Of a stretch of DNA of 64,000 bases, positions 49,810 to 59,698 are shown piece by piece. The notes beneath the pieces are model-generated. The model did not search any database, was not told the origin of the DNA, and was given only the letters and a program-made list of their open reading frames with translations. Position 1 is the stretch's first letter, and every line of letters starts with the position of its first letter. The position numbers and the translations under genes are program-made. The stretch comes from Flavobacteriaceae bacterium UBA7302 (GTDB lineage Bacteria; Bacteroidota; Bacteroidia; Flavobacteriales; Flavobacteriaceae), in NCBI GenBank assembly GCA_002471825.1, contig DKQS01000002.1:62001-126000 (forward strand), read 5' to 3'.

Positions 49810-50739
49810 ATGAGCAATTTGCTAGAAATTAAAGGTGTAACCAAAAAATATGGCGACTACACCGCACTCAACAATGTTACCTTGTCAATTCCAAAGGGTA
49901 GCGTTTATGGTTTACTCGGCCCCAACGGCGCAGGAAAAACTTCTTTAATTCGGATCATCAACCAAATTACCATGCCTGATAAAGGTGAGGTGATTCTTGA
50001 TGGGGAACATTTAGCACCCAAACATATTGCCGATATTGGTTATTTACCGGAAGAAAGAGGATTGTACAAATCCATGAAGGTGGGTGAACAAGCCTTGTAT
50101 TTGGCTCAATTAAAAGGATTGGAAAAAGAAGAGGCAAAGAAGCGATTGAAATATTGGTTCGAGAAGTTTGATGTGTTCTCATGGTGGAACAAAAAAATCG
50201 AAGAACTTTCTAAAGGGATGGCACAAAAGGTACAGTTTATTGTAACGGTGATGCACCAACCCAAATTACTCATTTTTGACGAGCCGTTTTCTGGATTCGA
50301 TCCGATCAATGCACAGTTGATTGCTAAAGAAATATTGCAACTTCGAGATGAAGGAGCCACCATCATTTTTTCCACACACCGAATGGAAAGTGTCGAGGAA
50401 CTTTGTGATGAAATCGCACTGATTGATAAATCCAACAAAATTTTGGAAGGAAATTTAAAGGATATCAAAAGACAATACAAAAGCAATGTCTTTCAAGTTG
50501 GAGTGAAGTCAGAAAATGATGAATCCTTACTAAAAGAATTGACTTCTAAGTTTGAAGTAAGACCTGCCGATTTTACCTTATTGGCCGACGAGCTTACGTG
50601 TAATGTAAAACTCAAATCGGGTGAATCGCCCAATGAGTTGTTGTCCTATTTATCGTCAAGAGGTATCGTGAATCATTTTGTGGAGGTGATTCCGAATGCC
50701 AATGATATTTTCATTCAAGCCGTAAAACAAAATTCTTAG
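49810..50739 (+). CDS. ABC transporter ATP-binding protein (NatA-like)
   Basis: A protein of 309 residues. GLLGPNGAGKTSLIRIIN is the Walker A, ELSKGMAQKVQFIVTV the signature region, and LLIFDEPFSGFDPINAQ the Walker B. A C-terminal domain of about 90 residues follows, as in NatA-type exporters (with DUF4162 resemblance). It starts 86 bp after the GH16 stop and 2 bp separate it from the permease gene. The substrate, perhaps sodium or a lipid or toxin, is unknown. Confidence 0.92.
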   Translation: MSNLLEIKGVTKKYGDYTALNNVTLSIPKGSVYGLLGPNGAGKTSLIRIINQITMPDKGEVILDGEHLAPKHIADIGYLPEERGLYKSMKVGEQALYLAQLKGLEKEEAKKRLKYWFEKFDVFSWWNKKIEELSKGMAQKVQFIVTVMHQPKLLIFDEPFSGFDPINAQLIAKEILQLRDEGATIIFSTHRMESVEELCDEIALIDKSNKILEGNLKDIKRQYKSNVFQVGVKSENDESLLKELTSKFEVRPADFTLLADELTCNVKLKSGESPNELLSYLSSRGIVNHFVEVIPNANDIFIQAVKQNS

Positions 50740-50741
50740 TC

Positions 50742-52067
50742 ATGAGTAAATTAAACTTAATCATAAAAAGGGAATTCCTAGCGAAGGTTAAAAACAAATC
50801 CTTTATCGTAATGACCTTCTTGAGTCCGTTACTCATGGTAGGTATGGGGGCATTGGTGTATTTCTTAATGAAAAAGAATGATGAGAAAATCAAGCAAATA
50901 GCCTATGTAGATGAATCAACATTATTTTCAAAAGACGATTTTAAAGACTCGAAAACGGTAAAATATTTAGACTTGACCAGTCTTGGATTGGAAGAAACCA
51001 AAAAGAAAGTAGAGGCTGGCGAATATTACGGAGCCTTGTTCATTCCTAAAAAAGATAGTTTGGAGTTATTGGCCAATCAGGTGGAATTTTACTCGAAAGA
51101 ATCACCTGGTTTAACTGTAATGAATACCATTGAGGGCAAGTTAGAACGGAAACTTCAAAACTTAAAGTTAACCAGTTTCGGAATTGACTTTCAAAAGATC
51201 AAAGCTTCAAAAATAGGCGTAGATGTCAAGATGTATAACTTCTCTGGAGAGAAATCCTCCAAACTTATCAACGGAATTAAAATAGCCGTCGGAGCTTTGG
51301 CAGGTTACCTATTAATGATGTTTGTGATAGTCTATGGTTCTTCGGTGATGCGAAGTGTGATTGAAGAAAAAACAAGTCGAATTATTGAAGTGATTGTTTC
51401 CTCGGTGAAACCCTTTCAACTCATGTTGGGCAAGATTATTGGAAATGCTTCTGCTGGTTTATTGCAGTTCTTAATTTGGGGTGTGATCATTTTCATTGTG
51501 TCCACAGTAGCGACCTCAGTTATGGGACTTGATGTGAATGACGTTCAGAGCTCATCATTATCTGCAGAACAACTAGAAATGGCCAAACAGCAAGTGTCGG
51601 GAGGCAAAATGCAAACACTGCTACAAGAAATTTTCAAATTGCCTTTGTTGAAATTATTTCTACTTTTTATATTCTATTTCTTAGGTGGGTATATGTTGTA
51701 TAGTTCGTTGTTCGCTGCCATTGGTGCCGCGGTTGACAATGAAACCGATACACAACAGTTCATGTTGCCAATCATGTTGCCTTTGATCTTAGGAGTATAT
51801 GTCGGATTTGCCACAGTAATCAACGATCCGCATGGGCCTATTTCTGTAGCCTTCTCGCACATTCCGTTAACTTCTCCTATTGTGATGTTGATGCGAGTGC
51901 CTTTTGGAGTGGCTTGGTCTGAGTTATTAATTTCGATGGCATTATTATTGTTTACTTTTACATTCATGGTATGGTTTGCAGCAAAAATTTACCGCGTGGG
52001 TATTTTGATGTACGGAAAAAAACCAACTTATAAGGACTTATACAAGTGGATAAAGTATAATGGATAA
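50742..52067 (+). CDS. ABC transporter permease (NatB-like)
   Basis: A protein of 441 residues. One membrane segment near the N-terminus (SFIVMTFLSPLLMVGMGALV) is followed by a large extracytoplasmic domain (about 45-180) and then about five more segments. SSVMRSVIEEKTSRIIEVIV is the coupling-type helix typical of the ABC-2/NatB permeases. It overlaps the MscS gene by 8 bp. Confidence 0.9.
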   Translation: MSKLNLIIKREFLAKVKNKSFIVMTFLSPLLMVGMGALVYFLMKKNDEKIKQIAYVDESTLFSKDDFKDSKTVKYLDLTSLGLEETKKKVEAGEYYGALFIPKKDSLELLANQVEFYSKESPGLTVMNTIEGKLERKLQNLKLTSFGIDFQKIKASKIGVDVKMYNFSGEKSSKLINGIKIAVGALAGYLLMMFVIVYGSSVMRSVIEEKTSRIIEVIVSSVKPFQLMLGKIIGNASAGLLQFLIWGVIIFIVSTVATSVMGLDVNDVQSSSLSAEQLEMAKQQVSGGKMQTLLQEIFKLPLLKLFLLFIFYFLGGYMLYSSLFAAIGAAVDNETDTQQFMLPIMLPLILGVYVGFATVINDPHGPISVAFSHIPLTSPIVMLMRVPFGVAWSELLISMALLLFTFTFMVWFAAKIYRVGILMYGKKPTYKDLYKWIKYNG

Positions 52068-52884
52068 AATCAAGGAGATACTTAATTTTAGTTTCGAATT
52101 AACCGATAAGATTCATATCGATGTAAAGACCATCCTGTTTTTATTGTTCATTCTTTTGGTAACCAACATTGTTTTGAAGGTTACCATGAGGATCGTTAAG
52201 AAACGATTGAACGATGAGGATAAAGACAAATTTACCGGTGTTTTTAACTTTGTTAAGTACTTCATTTACATACTGGTAATCATTATTGGTCTCGAATCTT
52301 CGGGTGTAGAGGTCAGTGTGCTACTGGCGGGTTCTGCAGCTTTGTTGGTTGGTTTGGGACTTGGACTTCAAACCCTTTTTCAAGATATTATTTCTGGTAT
52401 TTTTATGCTGGTAGATAAGACCTTAAGTGTAAATGATATCGTAGAGATTGATGGAAAAATCGGGAAGATTGAAGAGATCAAACTCAGAACTACGAGGGCC
52501 GTCACGATCGATGATAAAGTACTTATCATTCCCAATCATAAGTTCTTAACTGAAAGCTTGTTCAACTGGACTCAAAACGGAGTGCAAACTACAGAAGGAG
52601 TAGAAGTAGGGGTTGCCTATGGGTCGGACGTTGAGTTGGTTCGAGAAATTTTATTGGAAGTGGCGAGAGAAAATCCAAAGGTATTGAAAAGCAATGCCCC
52701 CAAAGTATTGTTTACTGATTTTGGTGATAGCGCTTTACAGTTTCGCTTGTTGTTTAGTATCAAAAATGGATACGAGCACTTGCAAATAAAGAGCGATTTG
52801 CGTTTTGAAATTGACAAACGTTTTCGTGAGAATAACATACAAATTCCATTTCCGCAGCGAGATGTTCACATTATAAAAAAGTAA
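52060..52884 (+). CDS. MscS-family mechanosensitive channel
   Basis: A protein of 274 residues with about three membrane segments and an MscS core: LLAGSAALLVGLGLGLQTLF is the pore-lining helix, DIISGIFMLVDKTLSVNDIV its continuation, and the C-terminal beta and alpha/beta domains follow (GKIGKIEEIKLRTTRAVTID). It acts as an inner-membrane pressure valve. The gene sits between the ABC permease and the sigma-54 activator, with a 1-bp gap to the latter. Confidence 0.92.
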   Translation: MDKIKEILNFSFELTDKIHIDVKTILFLLFILLVTNIVLKVTMRIVKKRLNDEDKDKFTGVFNFVKYFIYILVIIIGLESSGVEVSVLLAGSAALLVGLGLGLQTLFQDIISGIFMLVDKTLSVNDIVEIDGKIGKIEEIKLRTTRAVTIDDKVLIIPNHKFLTESLFNWTQNGVQTTEGVEVGVAYGSDVELVREILLEVARENPKVLKSNAPKVLFTDFGDSALQFRLLFSIKNGYEHLQIKSDLRFEIDKRFRENNIQIPFPQRDVHIIKK

Positions 52885-52885
52885 G

Positions 52886-54049
52886 ATGTCCAGAATTTTA
52901 ATAATCGAAGATGAAGCAGCCATCCGAAGAGTTTTGAAGAAAATTATTTCGGAGGAAAATGATAAATACCAAGTTGAAGAGGCCGAAGATGGTTTGGCCG
53001 GACTTGAATTAATTCAGAAAAACGACTACGATTTGGTATTGTGTGATATCAAGATGCCCAAAGTAGATGGAGTGGAAGTATTGGAGAAAACCAAAAAAAT
53101 CAAGCCCGAAATTCCGGTACTGATGATTTCTGGTCACGGTGATATTGAAGCTGCTGTACAAACCATGCGGATGGGTGCCTTCGATTATATCTCGAAACCA
53201 CCTGATTTAAACAGGTTATTAAATGCAGTTCGCAATGCCTTAGATCGCAAAGAGTTGGTGGTTGAAAACCGTAGACTCAAAAAGAAGGTTAGTAAGAACT
53301 ATGAAATGATTGGTGAAAGTAAGGCCATTACGCATATCAAAGAAATGATTGAGAAAGTGGCAGCCACTGATGCAAGGGTTTTGATTACTGGACCCAATGG
53401 AACTGGTAAGGAATTAGTGGCCCACTGGTTGCATGAAAAATCAGATCGAGCCAAATCATCCATGATTGAGGTGAACTGTGCAGCCATACCATCGGAGTTG
53501 ATAGAAAGTGAATTATTCGGACATGTAAAAGGTAGTTTTACGGGCGCGAATAAAGATCGTGCAGGAAAGTTTGAAGCTGCCAATGGCGGAACCATTTTCC
53601 TAGACGAAATTGGAGACATGAGTCTCTCTGCTCAAGCCAAAGTGTTGCGAGCATTGCAAGAGAATAAAATAAGTCGTGTTGGTTCCGATAAAGACATCAA
53701 AGTTGATGTACGGGTGGTGGCGGCAACAAATAAGAACTTGCAGAAAGAAATTCAGGAAGGACGTTTTCGAGAAGATTTATACCACAGGCTTGCGGTTATT
53801 CTGATAAAGGTGCCGGCCTTGAACGATCGACGTGATGACATACCATTACTGATTGATTTCTTCACTTCAAAAATTGCCAATGAGCAAGGTACCGCCAAGA
53901 AAGAATTTTCGAAAGAAGCGGTGAAATTATTGCAATCTTATGATTGGACCGGAAACATCCGAGAACTGAGGAACGTTGTAGAGCGACTCATCATTCTCGG
54001 TGAAAAAGAAGTTTCAGCAAATGATGTGAAATTGTTTGCAAGCAAATAA
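52886..54049 (+). CDS. NtrC-type response regulator without DNA-binding domain
   Basis: A protein of 387 residues. The receiver domain has Asp 54 (VLCDIKMPKVDG) and the AAA+ domain has GPNGTGKE (Walker A, 169-176), GSFTGA (216-221, a variant of GAFTGA that contacts sigma-54), GGTIFLDEIG (Walker B) and WTGNIRELRNV. It ends about 20 residues later without a Fis-type helix-turn-helix, as FlgR of Helicobacter does. The partner kinase is not in the window. Confidence 0.92.
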   Translation: MSRILIIEDEAAIRRVLKKIISEENDKYQVEEAEDGLAGLELIQKNDYDLVLCDIKMPKVDGVEVLEKTKKIKPEIPVLMISGHGDIEAAVQTMRMGAFDYISKPPDLNRLLNAVRNALDRKELVVENRRLKKKVSKNYEMIGESKAITHIKEMIEKVAATDARVLITGPNGTGKELVAHWLHEKSDRAKSSMIEVNCAAIPSELIESELFGHVKGSFTGANKDRAGKFEAANGGTIFLDEIGDMSLSAQAKVLRALQENKISRVGSDKDIKVDVRVVAATNKNLQKEIQEGRFREDLYHRLAVILIKVPALNDRRDDIPLLIDFFTSKIANEQGTAKKEFSKEAVKLLQSYDWTGNIRELRNVVERLIILGEKEVSANDVKLFASK

Positions 54050-54080
54050 AAAAAGAGAGGCAATCGCCTCTCTTTTTTTA
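54050..54080. terminator. Bidirectional terminator between the NtrC-type regulator and katG
   Basis: Hairpin GAGAGGC-AATC-GCCTCTC with an A run before and a T run after it, so it can end both converging transcripts. Confidence 0.9.
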
Positions 54081-54098
54081 TTTAAAAATATTTTCGAT

Positions 54099-56309
54099 TT
54101 AGTTTAAATCAAATCGATCTAAGTTCATCACTTTTGCCCATGCTTTCACAAAGTCATTGATGAATCTTTCTTCTCCATCATTAGCTCCGTATACTTCACA
54201 AACAGCTCTTAATTCAGTGTTCGAACCAAAGATTAAGTCAGCTCTTGTTCCGTAGAACTTCATCGCTCCAGTAGCTCTGTCTCTTCCGATGAACTCTTTG
54301 TCATCTCCGTCAGCAGCTGCCCAAGTGATTGAGAAGTCAAGGATGTTGGTGAAGAAGTCGTTGCTTAATGTTCCAACCTTGTCAGTAAATACGCCGTGTT
54401 TTGAACCGTTATAATTGGCTCCTAGTACACGTAATCCTCCAACCAAAGCGGTCATTTCAGGAATGGATAAAGACAATAAGTTAGCTCTGTCTACTAATAA
54501 GTCTTCATCCGCTACATCTAATTTTGCATTCATGTAGTTTCTAAATCCGTCTGCCAAAGGCTCGAGGTACCCGAATGATTCAACATCAGTTTGTTCTTGA
54601 GATGCATCTCCACGTCCTTGAGTGAAAGGAACTTCAATTGAATAACCACCTTTGCTAGCAGCCTCTTCAACAGCCGCATTACCAGCCAATACAATTAAGT
54701 CGGCCATAGATACATCACCGTTGAATTCTTTTTGAATTCCTTCTAATACTCCTAATACCTTATTCAATTCTTCAGGATTGTTTACTTCCCAGCTACGTTG
54801 TGGCTCCAATCGGATGCGCGCTCCATTTGCACCACCTCTTTTGTCAGAATCTCTGTAAGTCGAAGCAGAAGCCCAAGCTGTTTTTACCAACTCAGAAACT
54901 GTTAATCCAGACGCTAATACCATTTTCTTCAAAGAAGAAATATCATCTTGAGATAAGGTGTAATCTACTTTTGGTACCGGGTCTTGCCAAATCAACTCTT
55001 CACTTGGTACTTCTGGACCTAAATAACGATCGATCGGTCCCATGTCTCTGTGCGTTAATTTGAACCAAGCTCTAGCAAATGCATCCTCAAATGCTTTGTG
55101 ATCTTCATGGAAACGCTTCGAAATTTCTAAGTAAGCAGGATCCATTTTTAAAGCCATATCCGCAGTGGTCATCATCAACGCTTGTGTTCCATTACCACCT
55201 GCACTTGGAGCAACTGGTGCATCCTGACCTGCTTTTGGAGTCCATTGGTGAGCACCGGCCGGACTTTTAGTCAATTCCCACTCGTAGTTTAACAATACGT
55301 TGAAGTAATCGCCATCCCAACGTGTTGGGTTAGGTGTCCATGCCCCTTCAATTCCACTGGTAATCGCATCTTCTAAAACACCAGATTGGTAAGAGTTTTT
55401 CCATCCAGTACTCATTTCTTCGATTGAAGCTCCATGTGGCTCAACACCCACATATTTTTCGGCATCAGCAGCACCGTGAGCTTTTCCAAATGTATGTCCC
55501 CCTGCTACCAAAGCAACAGTTTCCTCATCATTCATTGCCATTCTGCCAAAAGTGATTCTGATATCATGTGCAGACTTTAATGGATCAGGTTCACCATTAG
55601 GACCTTCTGGGTTTACATAGATCAATCCCATGTGTACCGCTCCTAAATGACCTTCTAGTTCACCATCGCTCGTATCGTAACGATCGTCGTTATCCAACCA
55701 TCCAGTTTCGCTTCCCCAATAAATATCTTGTTCTGGCTCATAAACATCTTCACGACCTCCAGCAAAGCCAAATGTTGGGAATCCCATAGATTCCAAAGCA
55801 ACGTTACCGGCTAAGATCATTAAATCTGCCCAAGAGATTTTTTCTCCGTATTTCTTTTTGATCGGCCACAATAATAAACGAGCCTTATCTAAGTTTCCAT
55901 TATCTGGCCAGCTATTCAATGGTGCAAATCTGTGTGTTCCAGTACCAGCTCCTCCACGACCATCACCAACTCGATACGTACCCGCACTGTGCCATGCCAT
56001 TCGGATCATGAATCCTCCGTAATGACCGTAATCTGCTGGCCACCAATCTTGAGAATCTGTCATTAATTTGGTTAAATCGGCCTTTAATTCTTCATAATTG
56101 ATACTATTAAAAGCAGCGGCATAGTCAAACTCTTCACCCATCGGGTTGTTCTTTGGTGCATTCTGACGAAGTATGTTCAACTTCAATTCATTTGGCCACC
56201 AATCTCTGTTCTGTGTTCCACCTCCAGCTGACTTCTTCTGAGTTCCGCTTAAAAATGGACACTTGCTAGCATCACTACTGTTAATGTTGTAATTTCCTTT
56301 ATTCTCCAT
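54099..56309 (-). CDS. katG: Catalase-peroxidase
   Basis: A protein of 736 residues with duplicated haem-peroxidase domains. IRMAWHSAGTYRVGDGRGGA holds the distal Arg, Trp and His, MGLIYVNPEGPNGEPDPL includes the Tyr of the Met-Tyr-Trp cross-link, and VALVAGGHTFGKAHGAAD the proximal His. It breaks down hydrogen peroxide in the cytosol. It stands as a single gene with a promoter element upstream. Confidence 0.97.
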   Translation of the reverse strand: MENKGNYNINSSDASKCPFLSGTQKKSAGGGTQNRDWWPNELKLNILRQNAPKNNPMGEEFDYAAAFNSINYEELKADLTKLMTDSQDWWPADYGHYGGFMIRMAWHSAGTYRVGDGRGGAGTGTHRFAPLNSWPDNGNLDKARLLLWPIKKKYGEKISWADLMILAGNVALESMGFPTFGFAGGREDVYEPEQDIYWGSETGWLDNDDRYDTSDGELEGHLGAVHMGLIYVNPEGPNGEPDPLKSAHDIRITFGRMAMNDEETVALVAGGHTFGKAHGAADAEKYVGVEPHGASIEEMSTGWKNSYQSGVLEDAITSGIEGAWTPNPTRWDGDYFNVLLNYEWELTKSPAGAHQWTPKAGQDAPVAPSAGGNGTQALMMTTADMALKMDPAYLEISKRFHEDHKAFEDAFARAWFKLTHRDMGPIDRYLGPEVPSEELIWQDPVPKVDYTLSQDDISSLKKMVLASGLTVSELVKTAWASASTYRDSDKRGGANGARIRLEPQRSWEVNNPEELNKVLGVLEGIQKEFNGDVSMADLIVLAGNAAVEEAASKGGYSIEVPFTQGRGDASQEQTDVESFGYLEPLADGFRNYMNAKLDVADEDLLVDRANLLSLSIPEMTALVGGLRVLGANYNGSKHGVFTDKVGTLSNDFFTNILDFSITWAAADGDDKEFIGRDRATGAMKFYGTRADLIFGSNTELRAVCEVYGANDGEERFINDFVKAWAKVMNLDRFDLN

Positions 56310-56339
56310 ACAGTTAAAATATTTTGCTGATTACTGGCT

Positions 56340-56373
56340 CAAAGGTACCACTATTGACTGGATAATTTTTATC
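56340..56373 (-). promoter_or_regulatory. katG promoter element and GATAA-TTATC inverted repeat
   Basis: On the minus strand TACCTTTG (56340-56347) is a perfect -7 box, about 30 bp before the katG start. GATAA and TTATC (56361-56365 and 56369-56373) form an inverted repeat with a 3-bp gap at the position where a -33 box or an OxyR-like activator site would lie. Confidence 0.45.
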
Positions 56374-56420
56374 TATATTTTTTATTTCAAAATAGCTTTG
56401 ACCTATGTGGAAGGTAGAAA

Positions 56421-57335
56421 TTACTGGTTGAAACCGTTGCTGCGAATGCTGTCTAACTCTTCTAGTGAAAAGATGCCCAGGTCGTGCAATTCTTGTAATT
56501 GCTGCGAGTTGGTTTTGTGGAAAAGGATGAGATCATCTGTGTTAATAGTGATGTTTACCCCTTTGTCAAAAAGTGCTCGTACGGGATGAGCTTTCAAGTT
56601 CTGAATGCGACCTAGCATGATGTTACTCTCTGGACAAATATTCAAACGAATGTCTCTTTCCAAAATCATATCGATGACATCATTATCATCGATGGCACTT
56701 ATTCCGTGTTGAATTTCATCTGGATTTAAAATTTCAATGGCTTCGCTAATGGATTGGGCATCGGAGAATTCTCCAATATGAACCTTCGTTTTGAGTCCGT
56801 TGCGAGCAGCTTCTTTGTACAAATTCACAAAAGGATAAAGATCTTGGTTTGCCTCAGCGCCATACAAATCAATACTATGGAAAACGCCGGAGTCAAAACA
56901 GGCTTGAGTATGATTGTATGCGGTATCCAAATCCAAATCCTTGTTTACCCCAATCTCAGGTCTAAAGTCGATTCGATCCTTGAACTCTTCAACCAAGTTT
57001 TTGGTTTCTTCAATAACCCTTTGGATCGATCCTCCGAAAAATCGGGCCAGATTAATGTCAACGCTTGCTTCAAGATAGGTGATGTTGTCATCGATACTGC
57101 TTTCGATGGAAATTCGCATAAAATTGATGACATCCTGTTCAGTTCTTAAATAGCGATTTAAATCTTGATAAATGAAATCAATCATACCAGGCAATCCTTC
57201 GTACTTGGAAGGAAAAACGAAATTGGGCGGATTGTATAGGGCTAAGAAACGCTGTTTTGAACCACCTAGATGAAAGTGGTTGTGTACATCGGCCTTCGGC
57301 TTATTTAGAAATATGTTCAGTGCATCTTGGGCCAT
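56421..57335 (-). CDS. Adenosine deaminase-family protein
   Basis: A protein of 304 residues. ADVHNHFHLGG gives the two metal His, GLKTKVHIGE the third His and catalytic Glu, EIQHGISAID another His, and ITINTDDLILF the Asp. The family deaminates adenosine or, in some bacteria, 6-aminodeoxyfutalosine. At 304 residues it is somewhat shorter than typical adenosine deaminases (about 335), so the substrate is uncertain. Confidence 0.82.
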   Translation of the reverse strand: MAQDALNIFLNKPKADVHNHFHLGGSKQRFLALYNPPNFVFPSKYEGLPGMIDFIYQDLNRYLRTEQDVINFMRISIESSIDDNITYLEASVDINLARFFGGSIQRVIEETKNLVEEFKDRIDFRPEIGVNKDLDLDTAYNHTQACFDSGVFHSIDLYGAEANQDLYPFVNLYKEAARNGLKTKVHIGEFSDAQSISEAIEILNPDEIQHGISAIDDNDVIDMILERDIRLNICPESNIMLGRIQNLKAHPVRALFDKGVNITINTDDLILFHKTNSQQLQELHDLGIFSLEELDSIRSNGFNQ

Positions 57336-57411
57336 CTAGTGCTCAATACGGAAGGTTTTTGGGGAGGATTGATTGGTCATTGATTCGGTATTAAAGCTAA
57401 GATACTAAAAT

Positions 57412-57918
57412 TTATTCGAGGGTTAATCTGTTAATGAGTGCCGCTTGAGACGGACAGATTTTGATCAATTCGCTTTGTTTGGCTAGCTTGAAATCTCTGA
57501 AATCGAAACCGGGTGCAACGGTGCATCCCACAAAAGAGTAGCTATCCGGTTGAACAACTTCAGCACCGAACCAATACTTCGCCGGCACCACGAATTGAGG
57601 TATTTCATTATTTTCCAAATTCATGCCAACATCTTGAAAACTATATTGACCTTCAGGTGAAATCATGTGAATTCGTAACGGAGAACCTCCATAAAAATGC
57701 CACATTTCATCTTGGTTGATCTTATGAAAGGCTGAGGAAGATGCTGATGTCAGCAGAAAATAAATGCCTGTACAGTAGTTTCTATCGCCTTCAATTTCTG
57801 GATCTAAGGATTTGTTCGGAATGCTTCCGGCACTGCGATACGTCTCTTTGAAAAATCCGCCTTCAGGATGTGGAAGAAGGTCAAATTTTTCAATAATATT
57901 GTTAATTTCAGTGTTCAA
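57412..57918 (-). CDS. DUF985 cupin protein
   Basis: A protein of 168 residues. FDLLPHPEGGFFKETYRSAG is the signature opening of the DUF985 (cupin_5) family, FHKINQDEMWHFYGGSPLRI the first cupin motif, and SFVGCTVAPGFDFRDFKLA the second. A metal-binding, sugar-epimerase-like barrel is expected. Function unknown. It is followed by a divergent PPK2 gene upstream. Confidence 0.9.
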   Translation of the reverse strand: MNTEINNIIEKFDLLPHPEGGFFKETYRSAGSIPNKSLDPEIEGDRNYCTGIYFLLTSASSSAFHKINQDEMWHFYGGSPLRIHMISPEGQYSFQDVGMNLENNEIPQFVVPAKYWFGAEVVQPDSYSFVGCTVAPGFDFRDFKLAKQSELIKICPSQAALINRLTLE

Positions 57919-57992
57919 ACTTTAGCAATAATAAATGGGTTTCATCATGCTAAAAGTACTTAAATTATTATCTTTAATTTTTAAAATTTCGT

Positions 57993-58850
57993 ATGAATTT
58001 ATCAGACTTTAAGGTTACCAAACCTATATCACTAAAAGAACTTCCAACTTATCTAGAGATTGACGGAGCCAAAAAAAAGCTAAGAAAAACCAGAAAAAAA
58101 ATTGGCGAAATTCAGGATACCATGTATGCTGAAGGTAAATATGGAGCGCTCATTTGTTTGCAGGGAATGGACACCTCAGGTAAAGATAGTTTGATCAGAG
58201 AAGTTTTTAAGGATGTAAATGCCAGAGGAGTGCAGGTACACAGTTTTAAAGTTCCTACGGAGTTGGAGTTAAATCACGACTTTTTATGGCGTCATTATTT
58301 AGCATTACCAGAGAAGGGAAGAATTGGGGTCTTTAACCGAACGCATTATGAAAATGTCCTGGTAACTAGAGTTCATAAACAATATATTTTCAATGAAAAT
58401 ATTCCTGGAATCAATAGTGTAGAGGATTTGGATGATGCTTTCTACCATGATCGAATGGAGCGCATTAATCAATTTGAAAATCATTTGGCAACCAACGGAA
58501 CCATTATTTTAAAGTTTTACTTACACCTTTCAAAAGCCGAACAAAAGAATCGACTGTTACGCAGACTTAACATTCCTGAAAAAAATTGGAAATTCTCTAA
58601 AGGCGATCTAAAGGAACGAAAGCTTTGGGATCAATACATGGAATATTATGAAGATGCTATCAATCGAACTTCCAAGGATAATGCACCATGGTACGTGATT
58701 CCTGCCGATGATAAAGATTCCTGCCGATTGATTATGGCTTCTATTTTATTGGAAGAATTGAAGAAGTATGATTTTAAAGAACCATTGTTGGCGCCAGAAC
58801 TTTTGTCTAAAATTGATGAATTCAAAGCCCAGCTTAACGAAGAAAAATAA
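57993..58850 (+). CDS. Polyphosphate kinase 2 family protein
   Basis: A protein of 285 residues. CLQGMDTSGKDSLIREVF is the Walker A (GMDTSGKD at 58-65), GVFNRTHYENVLVTRVH the second signature of PPK2 enzymes, and LRRLNIPEKNWKFSKGDLKE the lid with its Arg and Lys. It transfers phosphate between polyphosphate and nucleotides, in this class usually toward AMP or ADP. It is the first gene of a plus-strand operon; the next starts right after its stop. Confidence 0.93.
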   Translation: MNLSDFKVTKPISLKELPTYLEIDGAKKKLRKTRKKIGEIQDTMYAEGKYGALICLQGMDTSGKDSLIREVFKDVNARGVQVHSFKVPTELELNHDFLWRHYLALPEKGRIGVFNRTHYENVLVTRVHKQYIFNENIPGINSVEDLDDAFYHDRMERINQFENHLATNGTIILKFYLHLSKAEQKNRLLRRLNIPEKNWKFSKGDLKERKLWDQYMEYYEDAINRTSKDNAPWYVIPADDKDSCRLIMASILLEELKKYDFKEPLLAPELLSKIDEFKAQLNEEK

Positions 58851-59687
58851 ATGAAGATGAATTTAGAGTTACAAAAGCCATTGGTGTTTTTCGATTTAGA
58901 GACCACAGGTGTCAATATTGGAACCGATCGAATTGTGGAGATTGCGATCTTAAAAGTGCATCCAAACGGCAATAAAGAAAGCTATACCTGGCTTGTGAAT
59001 CCAGAGATTGAAATACCAGCAGAAGCCACAGCTGTTCATGGAATCACCAATGAAAAAGTAGTTACTGAGCCAACCTTTAAGGAGCTGGCATCAAAGGTGA
59101 ATGAAATTATTAAGGACTGTGATTTGGCCGGATTTAATTCAAACCGATTTGATATTCCCTTGTTGGCAGAAGAATTAATGCGTGCTGGTATAGACTTTGA
59201 TATGTCTAATCGGAAAGCCATAGATGTTCAGGTGATTTTTCATAAAAAGGAGCAACGGAATTTAAGTGCAGGCTACGAATTTTATTGCGGAAAAGTTTTG
59301 GAGGACGCGCACAGTGCAACCGCAGATACCAATGCTACTTTTGAAATTTTGGAGGCACAAATAGAAAAATACGAAGATTTAGAAAATACAGTAGAAGCTT
59401 TGAGTGAGTTTTCATCTCATTCAAAAAGAGCTGATTTTGCTGGATTTATTCTCTACAATGATCAAAAGCAAGAAATCTTTTCATTTGGAAAATACAAGGG
59501 AAGACTTGTTGAGGATGTGCTAAAGGAAAATCCAGGATACAATTCTTGGATGCAAAATGCTGATTTTCCATTGTATACTAAAAAGGTACTGCAAAACATT
59601 GCAGAAAGATTACGAAATCCGAATGCGCATCTTTCAAAAGAAGAGCAACTAAAGGCTTTGAAAGACAAGTTTAATACGCGATTTTAA
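58851..59687 (+). CDS. 3'-5' exonuclease (DEDDh) with ExoX-like C-terminus
   Basis: A protein of 278 residues. VFFDLETTG gives Asp 15 and Glu 17, AGFNSNRFDIPLLAEEL the second Asp, and DAHSATADTNATFEIL the His and final Asp of the DEDDh family. The last 70 residues (FGKYKGRLVEDVLKENPGYN) resemble the C-terminal domain of exonuclease X-like proteins. It probably trims DNA or RNA 3' ends. Confidence 0.92.
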   Translation: MKMNLELQKPLVFFDLETTGVNIGTDRIVEIAILKVHPNGNKESYTWLVNPEIEIPAEATAVHGITNEKVVTEPTFKELASKVNEIIKDCDLAGFNSNRFDIPLLAEELMRAGIDFDMSNRKAIDVQVIFHKKEQRNLSAGYEFYCGKVLEDAHSATADTNATFEILEAQIEKYEDLENTVEALSEFSSHSKRADFAGFILYNDQKQEIFSFGKYKGRLVEDVLKENPGYNSWMQNADFPLYTKKVLQNIAERLRNPNAHLSKEEQLKALKDKFNTRF

Positions 59688-59698
59688 GGAGTGAAAAT

